This document shows, piece after piece, positions 23,453-31,284 of a DNA stretch of 32,961 nucleotides. Below the pieces are notes generated by a model. It made no database searches, was not told where the DNA came from, and worked only from the letters and a program-made list of their open reading frames with translations. The DNA comes from Emcibacter sp. GTDB lineage: Bacteria > Pseudomonadota > Alphaproteobacteria > Sphingomonadales > Emcibacteraceae. The stretch is from the NCBI GenBank assembly GCA_026982375.1, contig JALSHF010000018.1, forward strand, positions 1-32,961, written 5' to 3'. The position numbers and the translations under genes are program-made. Within the stretch, counting starts at the first letter, position 1; every line of letters begins with the position of its first letter.

Positions 23453-25801
23453 TTAAACCCTTACCTCAATCAACGCAATGGATGGGATTTGTCCGGCCTG
23501 ATAGCTTTCTAAGGTTATCGGCAGGAAATCATCTGAAAAACGCACCGGAACATCAAATTCATATCCCGCCGTAATCACAGCTCCGTTCACGGGAGCCACC
23601 TCAAAAATGACAACACCGTTTGTCACATCCACCTGCCAGCCGGCGGCCTGCACCGCGCCATCAACGGCAATGAGTACCGTACCTATTACCGGTTTTCGGA
23701 TATCACGTATGTGCAGAACTCCCCCACTGTCATATGTTTTTGTCAATTGGAATGAGGCCGTGACGCCGTCTCCCGCGCCGATGGTTTGGTCGGTTGCCGC
23801 AATAGCCTCCATCGGGGCGCAGCTTTTAAAATCAAGCCAGTCCTTATAGCGAAAACCATAGGCCCGCCCGGCACGCGCCCGAAAAAAACCGATTAATTCG
23901 CCCAGGTCATTTTCCGATCTGAGGCCCAGACCAACATCATAAATATTTCGGGCCTGCGCCCATTCCTGATTGCGTTGTTCATGCCCCGAAGCCATCTCAA
24001 TCACAGTTGTCATAAATTGCGGCCCGCCGCTCGCACCGTAGCTGATGTCTTCCGGCAGCCTTACTTCGTGAAATCCTGTCATAATATTTTCCTGATTATT
24101 GGTGTAAATTACCCCGTCACGGACAATTTGCGGGTAGGCCCAGACAAAGATTTCTGCGTAATTATCCTGAAACCCAAGGTCCACGGCCCCAATGATATTG
24201 CGCCAATTTTCCAAAGTTTCCGGCAGCAGGTTAAAACCACCAAAATAATGGGTTTCTTCCCGGGGGTAGGCTAATGTTTGATCGATAATATCAATGGCGG
24301 CTTGGCGTTTTCCCCATTCCCCATTCAGGACAAAATCATAATCTTCCACCTGCAGGAAATCAAAAGCCGGCCATTGCCAATAAGATGATGGAAAATTAAC
24401 GACACCCGCGATGGGGGCATTATCATGCAGCACTTGCGGCGTGAAGAACAAAAGCCCCACGTTAGCCGAGGGATATTGAGCTTTCACCTGATCTTTTAAC
24501 CAAAGGGTTGATTGACCCAGTTTATCCCTGAGCCAGTTTAAATAATCCTGCTGATCCGGCGTGGCAATTTCAGTGGCCAGCAGATGTTTGGGCGGCACAG
24601 CATTGGTGGTTTCTGCCGTATAAAGCGCTGTGGTCACATCATCATAAATATGCGGCACGCCTTCCCCGTCCTCTGCAATCCACCACCAGGGCTCGCCGAC
24701 CTGATAATAATGATCCGCACCAACAAGCTCTATAATCTGTCCGAATGCCAGAAAAACATCCCGCAAATAATCAAGAGCGTCCTGATTGGTTGGTGCGACC
24801 AAACCGGAAGGCGGCACCCAGCCGGTTCGGGCCGGCGCGCCATCATGGGCTTTTTGCTGCCAGATTTCGGGGATATTTTCTGCAAAAACCTCATAGGACA
24901 GCGAGAATATAACTTTAAAGCCAAAATAATTGGCCAGTTCCAGAAAGTTTTTATGCCAGCTTATGGCCGCCTTGTTTAATTTTTCCTTGGTGGTATCAAT
25001 GATGAACCGGCCTTCTGCCCCATCCCAGCTCAAACTATAATAATGGCTCATCCCCACATAATGGTTGATCCAGCCGCTATAGCCCAGACGTATCATATTC
25101 CAGATCACCCGTTCCGGGGCAAGCGATGTGACATCATCATAGCCATTGGCAATACGCAGGTCATGACTTTGGACATAACCGTCCCCGACTTTCAAAGTCG
25201 ATGTGGGGCCACTGACGGTGATCTCGGAAATGGTGACCTGCGCGTCGACGGCGGCGGGCAAGGGGCCTGTGGTTGCACCGTCAAAAGCCGTTGGCACCAT
25301 ACTGATAAACATCCGGTCAATGTCTTTTGGATATACGGGGTCTGCCTCTAACGGATGCAGATAGCCGCCGGCAAGATCATCAAAATTCAACGTGATAATG
25401 GCATCGTCATTGCTGCCCACGGCATAATTCCACAGGCGGACATACCATGTGCGCGCAAGGCCATTCTGATCCCTGCCCTCTATGGTCAATGTGGGGCTAT
25501 GTAAAATATCCAGCGCCTTGACATTAACGGATTGCCAGCGGAAACTCAGCACGCTATGAGAATAATCCCTGTTGGTGGCATACTGATGAAAGGGATGATC
25601 AATAGTGTCCACCGTATCCCATATGAGACCGCATAAATCCTCATAGCGGTAAAATACAAGGTCAATGGCCAGGCTGTCATAGCCCGTCGTCACCATAGAG
25701 GCCATCATGGGACGGGGGAAATTAACCGTCCAGTAGCGGGGCGAAAATCTGCGGATATAACTGATTTGCGCCTGATCTTCCTGCGTTGCCAGCCAATACA
25801 T
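23453..25801 (-). CDS. Fusion of a phage TIM-barrel tail protein with DUF2460 (GTA gp12-like)
   Basis: This 782-aa protein has a C-terminal DUF2460 part at about 576-782 (FHEVRLPEDISYGASGGPQFMTTVIEMASGHEQRNQEWAQARNIYDVGLGLRSENDLGELIGFFRARAGRAYGFRYKDWLDF). That is the gp12 distal tail protein, which alone is about 200 aa in RcGTA. The N-terminal about 570 residues are extra: a beta-rich module (1-165, MYWLATQEDQAQISYIRRFSPRYWTVNFPRPMMAS) and a probable TIM barrel (225-560, VIFSLSYEVF, HYYQVGEPWWWIAEDG, DFLQVEDYDFV). These resemble phage proteins annotated as non-contractile tail sheath, N-terminal and TIM-barrel domains, as far as I recall. E370 in QVGEPWWW sits where glycoside hydrolases have a catalytic acid. 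The start overlaps the tape-measure stop (TAATG). Confidence 0.85.
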   Translation of the reverse strand: MYWLATQEDQAQISYIRRFSPRYWTVNFPRPMMASMVTTGYDSLAIDLVFYRYEDLCGLIWDTVDTIDHPFHQYATNRDYSHSVLSFRWQSVNVKALDILHSPTLTIEGRDQNGLARTWYVRLWNYAVGSNDDAIITLNFDDLAGGYLHPLEADPVYPKDIDRMFISMVPTAFDGATTGPLPAAVDAQVTISEITVSGPTSTLKVGDGYVQSHDLRIANGYDDVTSLAPERVIWNMIRLGYSGWINHYVGMSHYYSLSWDGAEGRFIIDTTKEKLNKAAISWHKNFLELANYFGFKVIFSLSYEVFAENIPEIWQQKAHDGAPARTGWVPPSGLVAPTNQDALDYLRDVFLAFGQIIELVGADHYYQVGEPWWWIAEDGEGVPHIYDDVTTALYTAETTNAVPPKHLLATEIATPDQQDYLNWLRDKLGQSTLWLKDQVKAQYPSANVGLLFFTPQVLHDNAPIAGVVNFPSSYWQWPAFDFLQVEDYDFVLNGEWGKRQAAIDIIDQTLAYPREETHYFGGFNLLPETLENWRNIIGAVDLGFQDNYAEIFVWAYPQIVRDGVIYTNNQENIMTGFHEVRLPEDISYGASGGPQFMTTVIEMASGHEQRNQEWAQARNIYDVGLGLRSENDLGELIGFFRARAGRAYGFRYKDWLDFKSCAPMEAIAATDQTIGAGDGVTASFQLTKTYDSGGVLHIRDIRKPVIGTVLIAVDGAVQAAGWQVDVTNGVVIFEVAPVNGAVITAGYEFDVPVRFSDDFLPITLESYQAGQIPSIALIEVRV

Positions 25802-26388
25802 TATAAATCCCTTTCGGCGCGGCCCATGGCCCGGCGCACAGCCACGGCGACCTGGCCTGCGCTGCGCCGTGACATATCATTGCCGCCGCCCTGATTGGTA
25901 ATATTTATGGTAATATTGGTCATTCTGTCCGAAGTCCTCTCGCTCTTCACACCCTGATTTGGGATAATGCGGCCCGGGTTTTCCGGTACGAATAACTCCG
26001 GCCCCCTTTCCCCCACCAGATAGGGCTGGCGCGCCCCGACCGTCCCGCCGCCTGCACGGCCAAAAAACGCGCTGGCAATATTGCCAATTGCCCCGCCAAT
26101 GCCGCTACTCTGGCCAAAAATACTGTTCAGGCCGGACTGGACGGCACTATTGGCAATGTCATTCAGCACCGATAAAGCCACCTGTTTCAGACTGGAAAAA
26201 TTAAGTTCTCCATTGCGGGCGAAATTTTCAAAAACCCGCGTCATGCCATCAGTCGTTCGCGCCGCCACATCCTCAAGCCCGCCAAAATCTTTCTCGATAT
26301 CCGCCAACTGCCCGCGCAAGTCCGCACTATCAGCCCTGATCTTCACGACCAGACTGTCTATAACTGTTTCTGTCATAATTTTTTCCAT
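25801..26388 (-). CDS. Short tail tape-measure protein (GTA gp11-like)
   Basis: This 195-aa protein corresponds to the short tape measure of GTAs (about 219 aa in RcGTA) and to the C-terminal segment of lambda-type tape measures. Visible are the helical part DSLVVKIRADSADLRGQLADIEKDFGGLEDVAARTTDGMTRVFENFARNGELNFSSLKQVALSVLNDIANSAVQSGLNSIFG and a glycine-rich hydrophobic stretch. The signature GRAGGGTVGARQPYLVGERGPELFVPENPGRIIPN follows, then an NITINI strand. Its length should set tail length, so a very short tail is expected. ATG 26376 (MTETVIDS) has GGA about eight bases upstream and may be the true start. It overlaps the next gene by one base. Confidence 0.9.
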   Translation of the reverse strand: MEKIMTETVIDSLVVKIRADSADLRGQLADIEKDFGGLEDVAARTTDGMTRVFENFARNGELNFSSLKQVALSVLNDIANSAVQSGLNSIFGQSSGIGGAIGNIASAFFGRAGGGTVGARQPYLVGERGPELFVPENPGRIIPNQGVKSERTSDRMTNITINITNQGGGNDMSRRSAGQVAVAVRRAMGRAERDL

Positions 26389-26408
26389 AAAAAAACCGCC
26401 GAGGGCAG
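26389..26408 (-). terminator. Small terminator-like hairpin immediately before the tape-measure gene
   Basis: On the minus strand CTGCC-CTC-GGCGG is followed by TTTTTTT and then at once by the tape-measure ATG. The stem has five pairs with one G-U and a three-base loop. It could end transcripts coming from the small hypothetical gene upstream, which would be odd inside a tail operon. The evidence is weak. Confidence 0.35.
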
Positions 26409-26457
26409 GTCAAAATAAACTTCGCCTCTTATTTTTAAAGTTACCTTCTAGGGCAAT

Positions 26458-26838
26458 TCATATTATTATATCCCCTACTGCGGCGATAATACTCCTTGTA
26501 CTTCGAGAGGATCTTGCAGCTCTTAGTAATGGTATTAAAACAGCTGCCATATGCAGTAATTTTCCGGTTCTCGGATCCTTGATTTGCCTAAGCATATTTT
26601 CAATTGTGAGGTTTATCTGGTTTAATTCATTTTGAAGTTTAAGAACCTTTTCCCTGACTTCATCATGAGTGAGTTTGACATTATTAAATTCTACCCATAT
26701 CCTGCGACACTCCATTGATAGTTGCTCTGCCGTTCCTTTTTGTTCTGGATGATTATTAATGACGATATAACTCTGGCCGTTACCGTAACACAAATAATTT
26801 TCGACAGACGATTTGGTATGAATATTTGGTTGACGCAT
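26458..26838 (-). CDS. Hypothetical protein, 126 aa, inserted before the tape measure
   Basis: I do not recognise this protein. It has a polar N-terminus (MRQPNIHTKSSVENYLCYGNGQSYIVINNHPEQKG), then a long amphipathic helix likely to be a coiled coil (about 65-90, THDEVREKVLKLQNELNQINLTIENMLRQI). A hydrophobic and Arg-rich end follows (MAAVLIPLLRAARSSRSTRSIIAAVGDIII). TTTGGAG about eight bases before the ATG supports it as a real gene. The DNA is more AT-rich than the tail genes around it. It is divergent from the Sel1-repeat gene at 26932, with 93 bases between them, and may have entered with it as a two-gene insertion. Confidence 0.6.
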   Translation of the reverse strand: MRQPNIHTKSSVENYLCYGNGQSYIVINNHPEQKGTAEQLSMECRRIWVEFNNVKLTHDEVREKVLKLQNELNQINLTIENMLRQIKDPRTGKLLHMAAVLIPLLRAARSSRSTRSIIAAVGDIII

Positions 26839-26931
26839 AGTAAATCTCCAAAATGTTGTTCAATAAAAATAATCGTATGTAATGAAAGAGGCCGTTTTGA
26901 TTTTAATAAATAATAATAGGGGATTAGGGTC

Positions 26932-28230
26932 ATGATATTCCGAAATTTAATACAAAAATTCCTAGCCCTCGGCACCGGAATTATACTGATCTTCGTAACC
27001 ATATTTATTGTTGTGGTCGTGCAGGAATATTACTGGGAAAATGACTATAACCGGATGAATCAGGAATTAGCTGAAGTGTCTAAATCCCTTGAAAGAGATA
27101 GCGCCGCAAGGAAACGTCAAGACGAAGAAATCCGGCAAGCTTCCAGAGAACGAGAACGGAAAAGCCGGCTATACCATATGTCACTTAGCACAGCTTTCAA
27201 AGAAGGCCGTTGCCCTGATTTTCTGGAACTTCTTGATTTTAAAATACCCCTAATGACCCCGGAAAGCCTTCTGCAAGCGGATCTTTATATGCGCGGCACA
27301 TGCGCAAAGCAGGACTTCTCCAAAGCCTTGGCAATTTATGACACTTCTTTACATTATATTTATGATGACAGCCCAAAAACCAATGCCCAACCTAAGATAT
27401 TATTGGCGGAATATTACGGTTATACCGCCCATATTAAATTTCGTCTGGCAACCCTTTATTGGCGCGGCCAAGGGGTTGCTGAAGACAGACAGAAAGCTCT
27501 GGAATTATCAAAAGAAGCCGCCCTTATATTGGCCCCGTGGTATGCTAAAGTAAAACACCGTGCCCCTGATCCCGATCTTGGCCCCACCAATGCATGGAGC
27601 ATGTCCGATGTGGATATTCTCGAAAATGTCACCTTTCATGGGACGGGGCCGTGGGATATGCCGGGGCCGCTTATCCAACAGATAAACTGGTTAAAAGAAA
27701 TTCACAAGGATGGCGCAAAGGCCTATCTTAAAATTGGTTTGCACCTCCTTAATGGCACGGGTGGATATGAACGAGACCCGGTGATAGCTTATGAATGGAT
27801 TTATATTGCCTCTCATTTTTATGACTATGGCCCGGCGCATTATGCCCGCGCCATGCTCATGCGTAACGAAGAATTTTATGAGAAAAGAAAGAAATTCTCC
27901 ATAGTTTCCATCGACTTCCGCCGATCCCATGACAATTTCTATGTCAAGATGAGGGCATATGGTCTATTACAAAATGCGGCTAAGTCCGCAGATACCCGCG
28001 CCGACAAAGAGCTTCTTCGTTTTCATCAACATGCCCCAGCCTATATAACCCAACAGCAGGATATTTATTTCTGGATGTTACGATTATATCAGCAGAATGA
28101 TCCTGATATCACAAAAGAGGGCCTGTCACATATCCGAAAAAACCTGGACAAATATCAGATTGATCTCATTGAAAAAAATATAAAAGAAAACCGTTTCCCT
28201 ACCTATCCCCTATTGCCCCCGAAAAAATAA
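26932..28230 (+). CDS. Membrane-anchored Sel1-like repeat protein
   Basis: This 432-aa plus-strand gene lies inside the minus-strand tail cluster, between gp10.1 and the tape measure. It has one N-terminal membrane helix (about residues 9-30, FLALGTGIILIFVTIFIVVVV) and a charged coiled coil (about 38-80, MNQELAEVSKSLERDSAARKRQDEEIRQASRERERKSR). Sel1-like or TPR-like repeats follow, with hallmark segments FRLATLYWRGQGVAEDRQKALELSKEAA and AYLKIGLHLLNGTGGYERDPVIAYEWIYIASHFYDYGPAHYARAMLMR. Such proteins mediate protein-protein contacts; the exact role is unknown. AGGG precedes the ATG. It is not a known GTA component and looks like an accessory insertion. 28231-28344 downstream holds no feature I can recognise. 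Confidence 0.8.
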   Translation: MIFRNLIQKFLALGTGIILIFVTIFIVVVVQEYYWENDYNRMNQELAEVSKSLERDSAARKRQDEEIRQASRERERKSRLYHMSLSTAFKEGRCPDFLELLDFKIPLMTPESLLQADLYMRGTCAKQDFSKALAIYDTSLHYIYDDSPKTNAQPKILLAEYYGYTAHIKFRLATLYWRGQGVAEDRQKALELSKEAALILAPWYAKVKHRAPDPDLGPTNAWSMSDVDILENVTFHGTGPWDMPGPLIQQINWLKEIHKDGAKAYLKIGLHLLNGTGGYERDPVIAYEWIYIASHFYDYGPAHYARAMLMRNEEFYEKRKKFSIVSIDFRRSHDNFYVKMRAYGLLQNAAKSADTRADKELLRFHQHAPAYITQQQDIYFWMLRLYQQNDPDITKEGLSHIRKNLDKYQIDLIEKNIKENRFPTYPLLPPKK

Positions 28231-28344
28231 AACATCTGGCATAGATCATCTCCATAATGAAATTAACCACTATAAGTCGTAACAGGGCAATTTAAAGGCA
28301 AAAAAGAGGTTGCAAAAAATGGGCCCCGCCATGCACAATTTAAT

Positions 28345-28638
28345 CTACCGCATGATATTGCTTAAGTTCATGAAAGATGTCACGGCGCGCCCGATCAGAA
28401 ACACGCCGGAATAGATCATGACATTGATCCAGTTCATATGGCCGTAGCCGCTACTGATATATTGCGCCAGCATGACCAAAAGCATGATAAGACCAATGGC
28501 CTGAAACAAATTGGCGCACAGCCTGACCCGCCGGAGAATTTTCTCGCGTTTGGGGCTGGTTTCTTCTTTAATACCGGCCTTGCGGTCGGCCACCCGCTCA
28601 CGCAGAGGTTTTCGGGATTTTGCATTTTTTTGTCTCAT
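28345..28638 (-). CDS. Small two-helix membrane protein next to the tail chaperone gene
   Basis: This 97-aa protein has a strongly basic first 40 residues (MRQKNAKSRKPLRERVADRKAGIKEETSPKREKILRRVR), then two membrane helices (about 41-60 CANLFQAIGLIMLLVMLAQY and 70-88 INVMIYSGVFLIGRAV). It starts nine bases after the gp10.1 stop, so it would be co-transcribed with the tail genes. It has no counterpart that I know in RcGTA. A holin-like role is conceivable from size and topology but is not shown. No clear ribosome-binding site is visible. Confidence 0.65.
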   Translation of the reverse strand: MRQKNAKSRKPLRERVADRKAGIKEETSPKREKILRRVRLCANLFQAIGLIMLLVMLAQYISSGYGHMNWINVMIYSGVFLIGRAVTSFMNLSNIMR

Positions 28639-28647
28639 GTCGTTACA

Positions 28648-28857
28648 TTACAATTTGGCAAGTCGAGTTACAAGATCATTTAACTCAGATCTTTTTAAAG
28701 GCGGCATATTATCCGAAAAGCCACAGCGTATTTTTTGCCAGCCTTTATAGGCGCACCAAAAGTCGGTCGGTGTCGCCCGCCAGAATTGATCCGGCGACCA
28801 GCCAAAATTAACGTAAGCTATTTCCCCATATCGCGACCAGTTGATCTTATCCATCAT
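28648..28857 (-). CDS. Tail assembly chaperone-like protein (GTA gp10.1, rcc01693-type)
   Basis: This protein is about 69 aa from ATG 28857 (MMDKINW); the ORF track starts earlier, at 28878. The pattern INWSRYGEIAYVNFGWSPDQFWRATPTDFW ... MPPLKRSELNDLVTRLAKL matches the small protein that follows gp10 in GTAs: a helical N-part with WSPDQFW-ATPTDFW, and the end M-P-L-R-EL-DL. It is thought to act with gp10 in tail-tube assembly, as lambda G/GT does. Its start overlaps the gp10 stop, showing coupling. The middle has extra Trp, Cys and Lys residues (CAYKGWQKIRCGF) compared with the shortest homologues. Confidence 0.8.
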   Translation of the reverse strand: MMDKINWSRYGEIAYVNFGWSPDQFWRATPTDFWCAYKGWQKIRCGFSDNMPPLKRSELNDLVTRLAKL

Positions 28858-29176
28858 CACCAGCATTGAGCCCCACAAGGCACAGGGTCAGCAGATCCCG
28901 AACCACCGGCGATACCTTCGCGACGCCCTCATTGAGCAGCAAGCTGCCCACATCTTCAAAATTCATCTGCTCTTCCATGGTGGCCCAGATAATAACGGTC
29001 ATTTCTTTAAAGCCAAAATCACCGTCCGCCGCCTTTACCGCAAGGCCAATGATACCGCCCAACCGCTCTTCAATATCCATGATCGCCTGAAATGTCGGTT
29101 TCAGGCGATATTCCGCGCCGGACAGCGTGATGATCACACTATTTCTAAAGGATTTATCGACAGCCTGATCAAACAT
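28847..29176 (-). CDS. Gene transfer agent family tail assembly chaperone (gp10-like)
   Basis: The protein is about 109 aa from ATG 29176; the track uses TTG 29182. The core (VIITLSGAEYRLKPTFQAIMDIEERLGGIIGLAVKAADGDFGFKEMTVIIWATMEE ... VRDLLTLCLVGLNAGDDG) fits the GTA tail-assembly chaperone family, a G-like partner of tape measure and tail tube. It overlaps the end of the major tail protein gene by eight bases. Together with gp10.1 it forms the usual chaperone pair before the tape measure, but here the tape measure is displaced by more than 2 kb of inserted genes. Confidence 0.87.
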   Translation of the reverse strand: MFDQAVDKSFRNSVIITLSGAEYRLKPTFQAIMDIEERLGGIIGLAVKAADGDFGFKEMTVIIWATMEEQMNFEDVGSLLLNEGVAKVSPVVRDLLTLCLVGLNAGDDG

Positions 29177-29582
29177 TGACAAAACTTACCATACCAGAAC
29201 TTTCCAGAGCGATACTATAGGTTCTCTCACCGTTGTAATCTCCGGAAAATTCCAGTGACGTCACCTGAAAGGCTCCGGAAAATTTATCGCCGCTTTCAAA
29301 GACGACCTCGTAATTATCGACGCTGCCTGCCAGAGCTTTCGCCTGCAAGTTGGCCTCACTGGCGGAATTGGTGAAAATGCCGCTGCCGCTCAGGGAAATT
29401 TGGCGAATGCCCGCGCCGGATAAAATTTCTCGCCAGCCGCCGGAAGTTTTATTGGTCACATCGACCGTCTCATTATTTATTCTGATGGATGTGGAGCGCA
29501 TGCCCCCCACCACAGTGAATATTTCGGGGCCGCCTCCGTCGCCAATTCTCAACAAAAAGGCGCGTCCTTTTTCTGCTGCCAT
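29169..29582 (-). CDS. Major tail (tube) protein, TP901-1 family (GTA gp9-like)
   Basis: This 137-aa protein is the subunit of the tail tube. Family features are visible: an N-part KGRAFLLRIGDGGGPEIFTVVGGMRSTSIRINNETVDVTNKTSGGWREILSGAGIRQISLSGSGIF and a C-part YEVVFESGDKFSGAFQVTSLEFSGDYNGERTYSIALESSG. This matches the phage major tail protein of the TP901-1 family used by GTAs. It follows the DUF3168 gene after 60 bases. Length and order match RcGTA gp9. Confidence 0.93.
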   Translation of the reverse strand: MAAEKGRAFLLRIGDGGGPEIFTVVGGMRSTSIRINNETVDVTNKTSGGWREILSGAGIRQISLSGSGIFTNSASEANLQAKALAGSVDNYEVVFESGDKFSGAFQVTSLEFSGDYNGERTYSIALESSGMVSFVNV

Positions 29583-29642
29583 ATGCTTAAATCTCCTATT
29601 ATTAAGTTGTTTGGTTGTTAAATTATGTGATTAAATCATTTA

Positions 29643-30047
29643 TCAATTTTGTATACTGCTGCCGCGAAAGCGTAATATGCCGTGGCGCACGTCACCATTT
29701 TCATCAAAAAAATTCTCGAAAAAGATAAATTTCAACTCAATAAGCTGATGGCCCATCAGGGTTAAATCCTGACCCGCAAGCAAATCTGCGACCTTATCCG
29801 CCAGGATGCGTATTTGGCCCCCGCCCTTTTGTCCGGACCAGATATGAACATCTATTATATGCTCCTGACCCGAAAAATCCTTGGCCGACCAGTCATATGA
29901 GCTGCCTTCCCCAATGGTTATATAGGGCAAATTCTGGCCTTCCGGGGCGGGATCAAAGATACCGGAAATTTCCGCCATCAAAATACTGTCATTATTGAGC
30001 TTGTCATAGATCGCCTGCCACAGGCTTTGCGTTGCAAGTAACGTCAT
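29643..30047 (-). CDS. DUF3168 tail completion/terminator protein (GTA gp8-like)
   Basis: This 134-aa protein has the DUF3168 pattern: LWQAIYDKLNNDSILMAEISGIFDPAPEGQNLPYITIGEGSSYDWSAKDFSGQEHIIDVHIWSGQKGGGQIRILADKVADLL, then MGHQLIELKFIFFENFFDENGDVRHGILRFRG. It is the tail-terminator or completion protein that caps the head-proximal end of the tail. It lies between the HK97-gp10-like gene and the major tail protein, the usual place. Confidence 0.92.
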   Translation of the reverse strand: MTLLATQSLWQAIYDKLNNDSILMAEISGIFDPAPEGQNLPYITIGEGSSYDWSAKDFSGQEHIIDVHIWSGQKGGGQIRILADKVADLLAGQDLTLMGHQLIELKFIFFENFFDENGDVRHGILRFRGSSIQN

Positions 30048-30098
30048 AGCTGATTTCTTTCAGAAAAAATGCGGGGGTTAAATATAGCTTGGATAAAA

Positions 30099-30413
30099 CT
30101 ATCCAATAAGGCCCGAGAAAGTCACCTTCACCTCTTCCACCGCCGGGGTAAGAAAAGGTCTGGCGGGCTGATTGATGGTGCCAAACTCCACAAATCTGGC
30201 ATAGGGTTTGTCCGTAAAAACCCGGATCTCCCCCTCCGGCGTCACCACACGATCGATGGAGCTGGCCAGGGGGCTGTTATTCTTACGGTTTTTCAAATTG
30301 GCATATACTCTCTTTCGCGCGCTGCTCACGATTTGATCCGCCATTTGCGCGATCATTCGCGCCAGTTTTTCTTCATAATCCACCGCCTTGTTTGTCAGTT
30401 GCAATGAAGCCAT
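30099..30413 (-). CDS. HK97 gp10-like phage protein
   Basis: This 104-aa protein has the HK97-gp10 family layout: a helical N-part (YEEKLARMIAQMADQIVSSARKRVY), then a short beta part with DKPYARFVEFGTINQPARPFLTPAVEE. The block ARFVEFGT...ARPFLTPA is diagnostic. The family is linked to the head-tail interface or tail completion. RcGTA has no clear separate copy of this gene, so its presence leans toward a phage-like gene set. Its ATG overlaps the stop of the gp7-type gene (TGATG). Confidence 0.88.
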   Translation of the reverse strand: MASLQLTNKAVDYEEKLARMIAQMADQIVSSARKRVYANLKNRKNNSPLASSIDRVVTPEGEIRVFTDKPYARFVEFGTINQPARPFLTPAVEEVKVTFSGLIG

Positions 30414-30730
30414 CAGGCCTGATCCTCCACAACGTCAAATTCAAGGATACGCTTGCGATTATCAGGATTGAGAAAACTGACCACGCGGTAGGCCTGCCCC
30501 TGCCACAAAATCCTTCGGGTAGCCAGTAATATGTCTTGATAGCGCAGCTGAATGTTATATTTCCCCACGAATTGATTTTGCCGCGCCGTAATTTCTGCGT
30601 CATTGGACGCCGCCTTGACATCGGCCCAGACGATGGCAATATCCTGCCAGTTTTGCAATTGTTCCCCCGCTGATATGGGCGTGAATAGCCGCTTCTGACA
30701 GGTGATTTTTTGATGCATTCTTCTTGTCAT
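30413..30730 (-). CDS. Phage head closure / head-tail joining protein (GTA gp7-like)
   Basis: The protein is 105 aa from ATG 30730 (MTRRMHQKITCQKRL), the start that overlaps the connector stop (TAATG); the track's 30760 start adds ten residues. The pattern QNWQDIAIVWADVKAASNDAEITARQNQFVGKYNIQLRYQDILLATRRILWQGQAYRVVSFLNPDNRKRILEFDVVE fits the head-tail joining family (SPP1 gp16/HK97-type stopper). It closes the connector after DNA packaging. Confidence 0.9.
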   Translation of the reverse strand: MTRRMHQKITCQKRLFTPISAGEQLQNWQDIAIVWADVKAASNDAEITARQNQFVGKYNIQLRYQDILLATRRILWQGQAYRVVSFLNPDNRKRILEFDVVEDQA

Positions 30731-31284
30731 TACAGTGCCACCCGCCGGTAAGGCTGCCATAGGTTTTCGGCTATCTTCACCGCCTGATTGCCGGATAGCC
30801 CCCCATCATAGGCGGCGGCGACCCAATGAAGCAGTCCATGGCGGATATCATGGGGAACGTCATTTTTCCCCGCGCCAAATCCCGCCGTTACGATGACTTT
30901 TATGCCTTCAATATCCCGTTCAGGCGTTGGCCAATGATCGCCGACCCTGAGCAAAATCCTGGCCTGATAAGAGGTGCGGTCCAGAAGATATTTCTCCGGC
31001 AGAATCTCCTGAAATTCCTCCGCAATCCAGACCTCTATTCTATCCACAGATAAAATTGGCGAGAGGGGAATAGATATCACCTCCTCTGTCCAGTCATTAT
31101 AGGTTAGCTGCCATTGTTGCTGGATCAATTTTCGTCCGGTGAAAGTCTCGCAGGCCGCTGCGCCAGCCCGAATAAAACCCGCAATCATGGCATCTTCATC
31201 ATTATGCGAGATTTTCAAGAAATCCCGCACCTCGGGTAAACCAACGGCAAGAGTTTCTGCTTCTGAAATAAGCTGTATCATCAT
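30730..31284 (-). CDS. Head-tail connector protein (gp6-like adaptor)
   Basis: This 184-aa protein is the adaptor that binds below the portal. The N-terminal helical part AVGLPEVRDFLKISHNDEDAMIAGFIRAGAAACETFTGRKLIQQQW is the hallmark of gp6/gp15-type connectors (phiE125 gp8 family in annotations). A beta insert (ISIPLSPILSVDRIEVW) and the C-terminal VPHDIRHGLLHWVAAAYDGG follow. It starts in an ATGATGA overlap with the stop of the upstream gene (31281-31284). The order is as in RcGTA. Confidence 0.92.
   Translation of the reverse strand: MMIQLISEAETLAVGLPEVRDFLKISHNDEDAMIAGFIRAGAAACETFTGRKLIQQQWQLTYNDWTEEVISIPLSPILSVDRIEVWIAEEFQEILPEKYLLDRTSYQARILLRVGDHWPTPERDIEGIKVIVTAGFGAGKNDVPHDIRHGLLHWVAAAYDGGLSGNQAVKIAENLWQPYRRVAL

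Noticed and set aside
26081-26635. 184-aa plus-strand ORF
   Set aside because: It is antisense to the tape measure, whose frame has clear family motifs.
26691-27002. 103-aa minus-strand ORF across the gap before the Sel1-like gene
   Set aside because: It overlaps both the 126-aa hypothetical gene in another frame and the start of the Sel1-like gene. It has no supporting ribosome-binding site.
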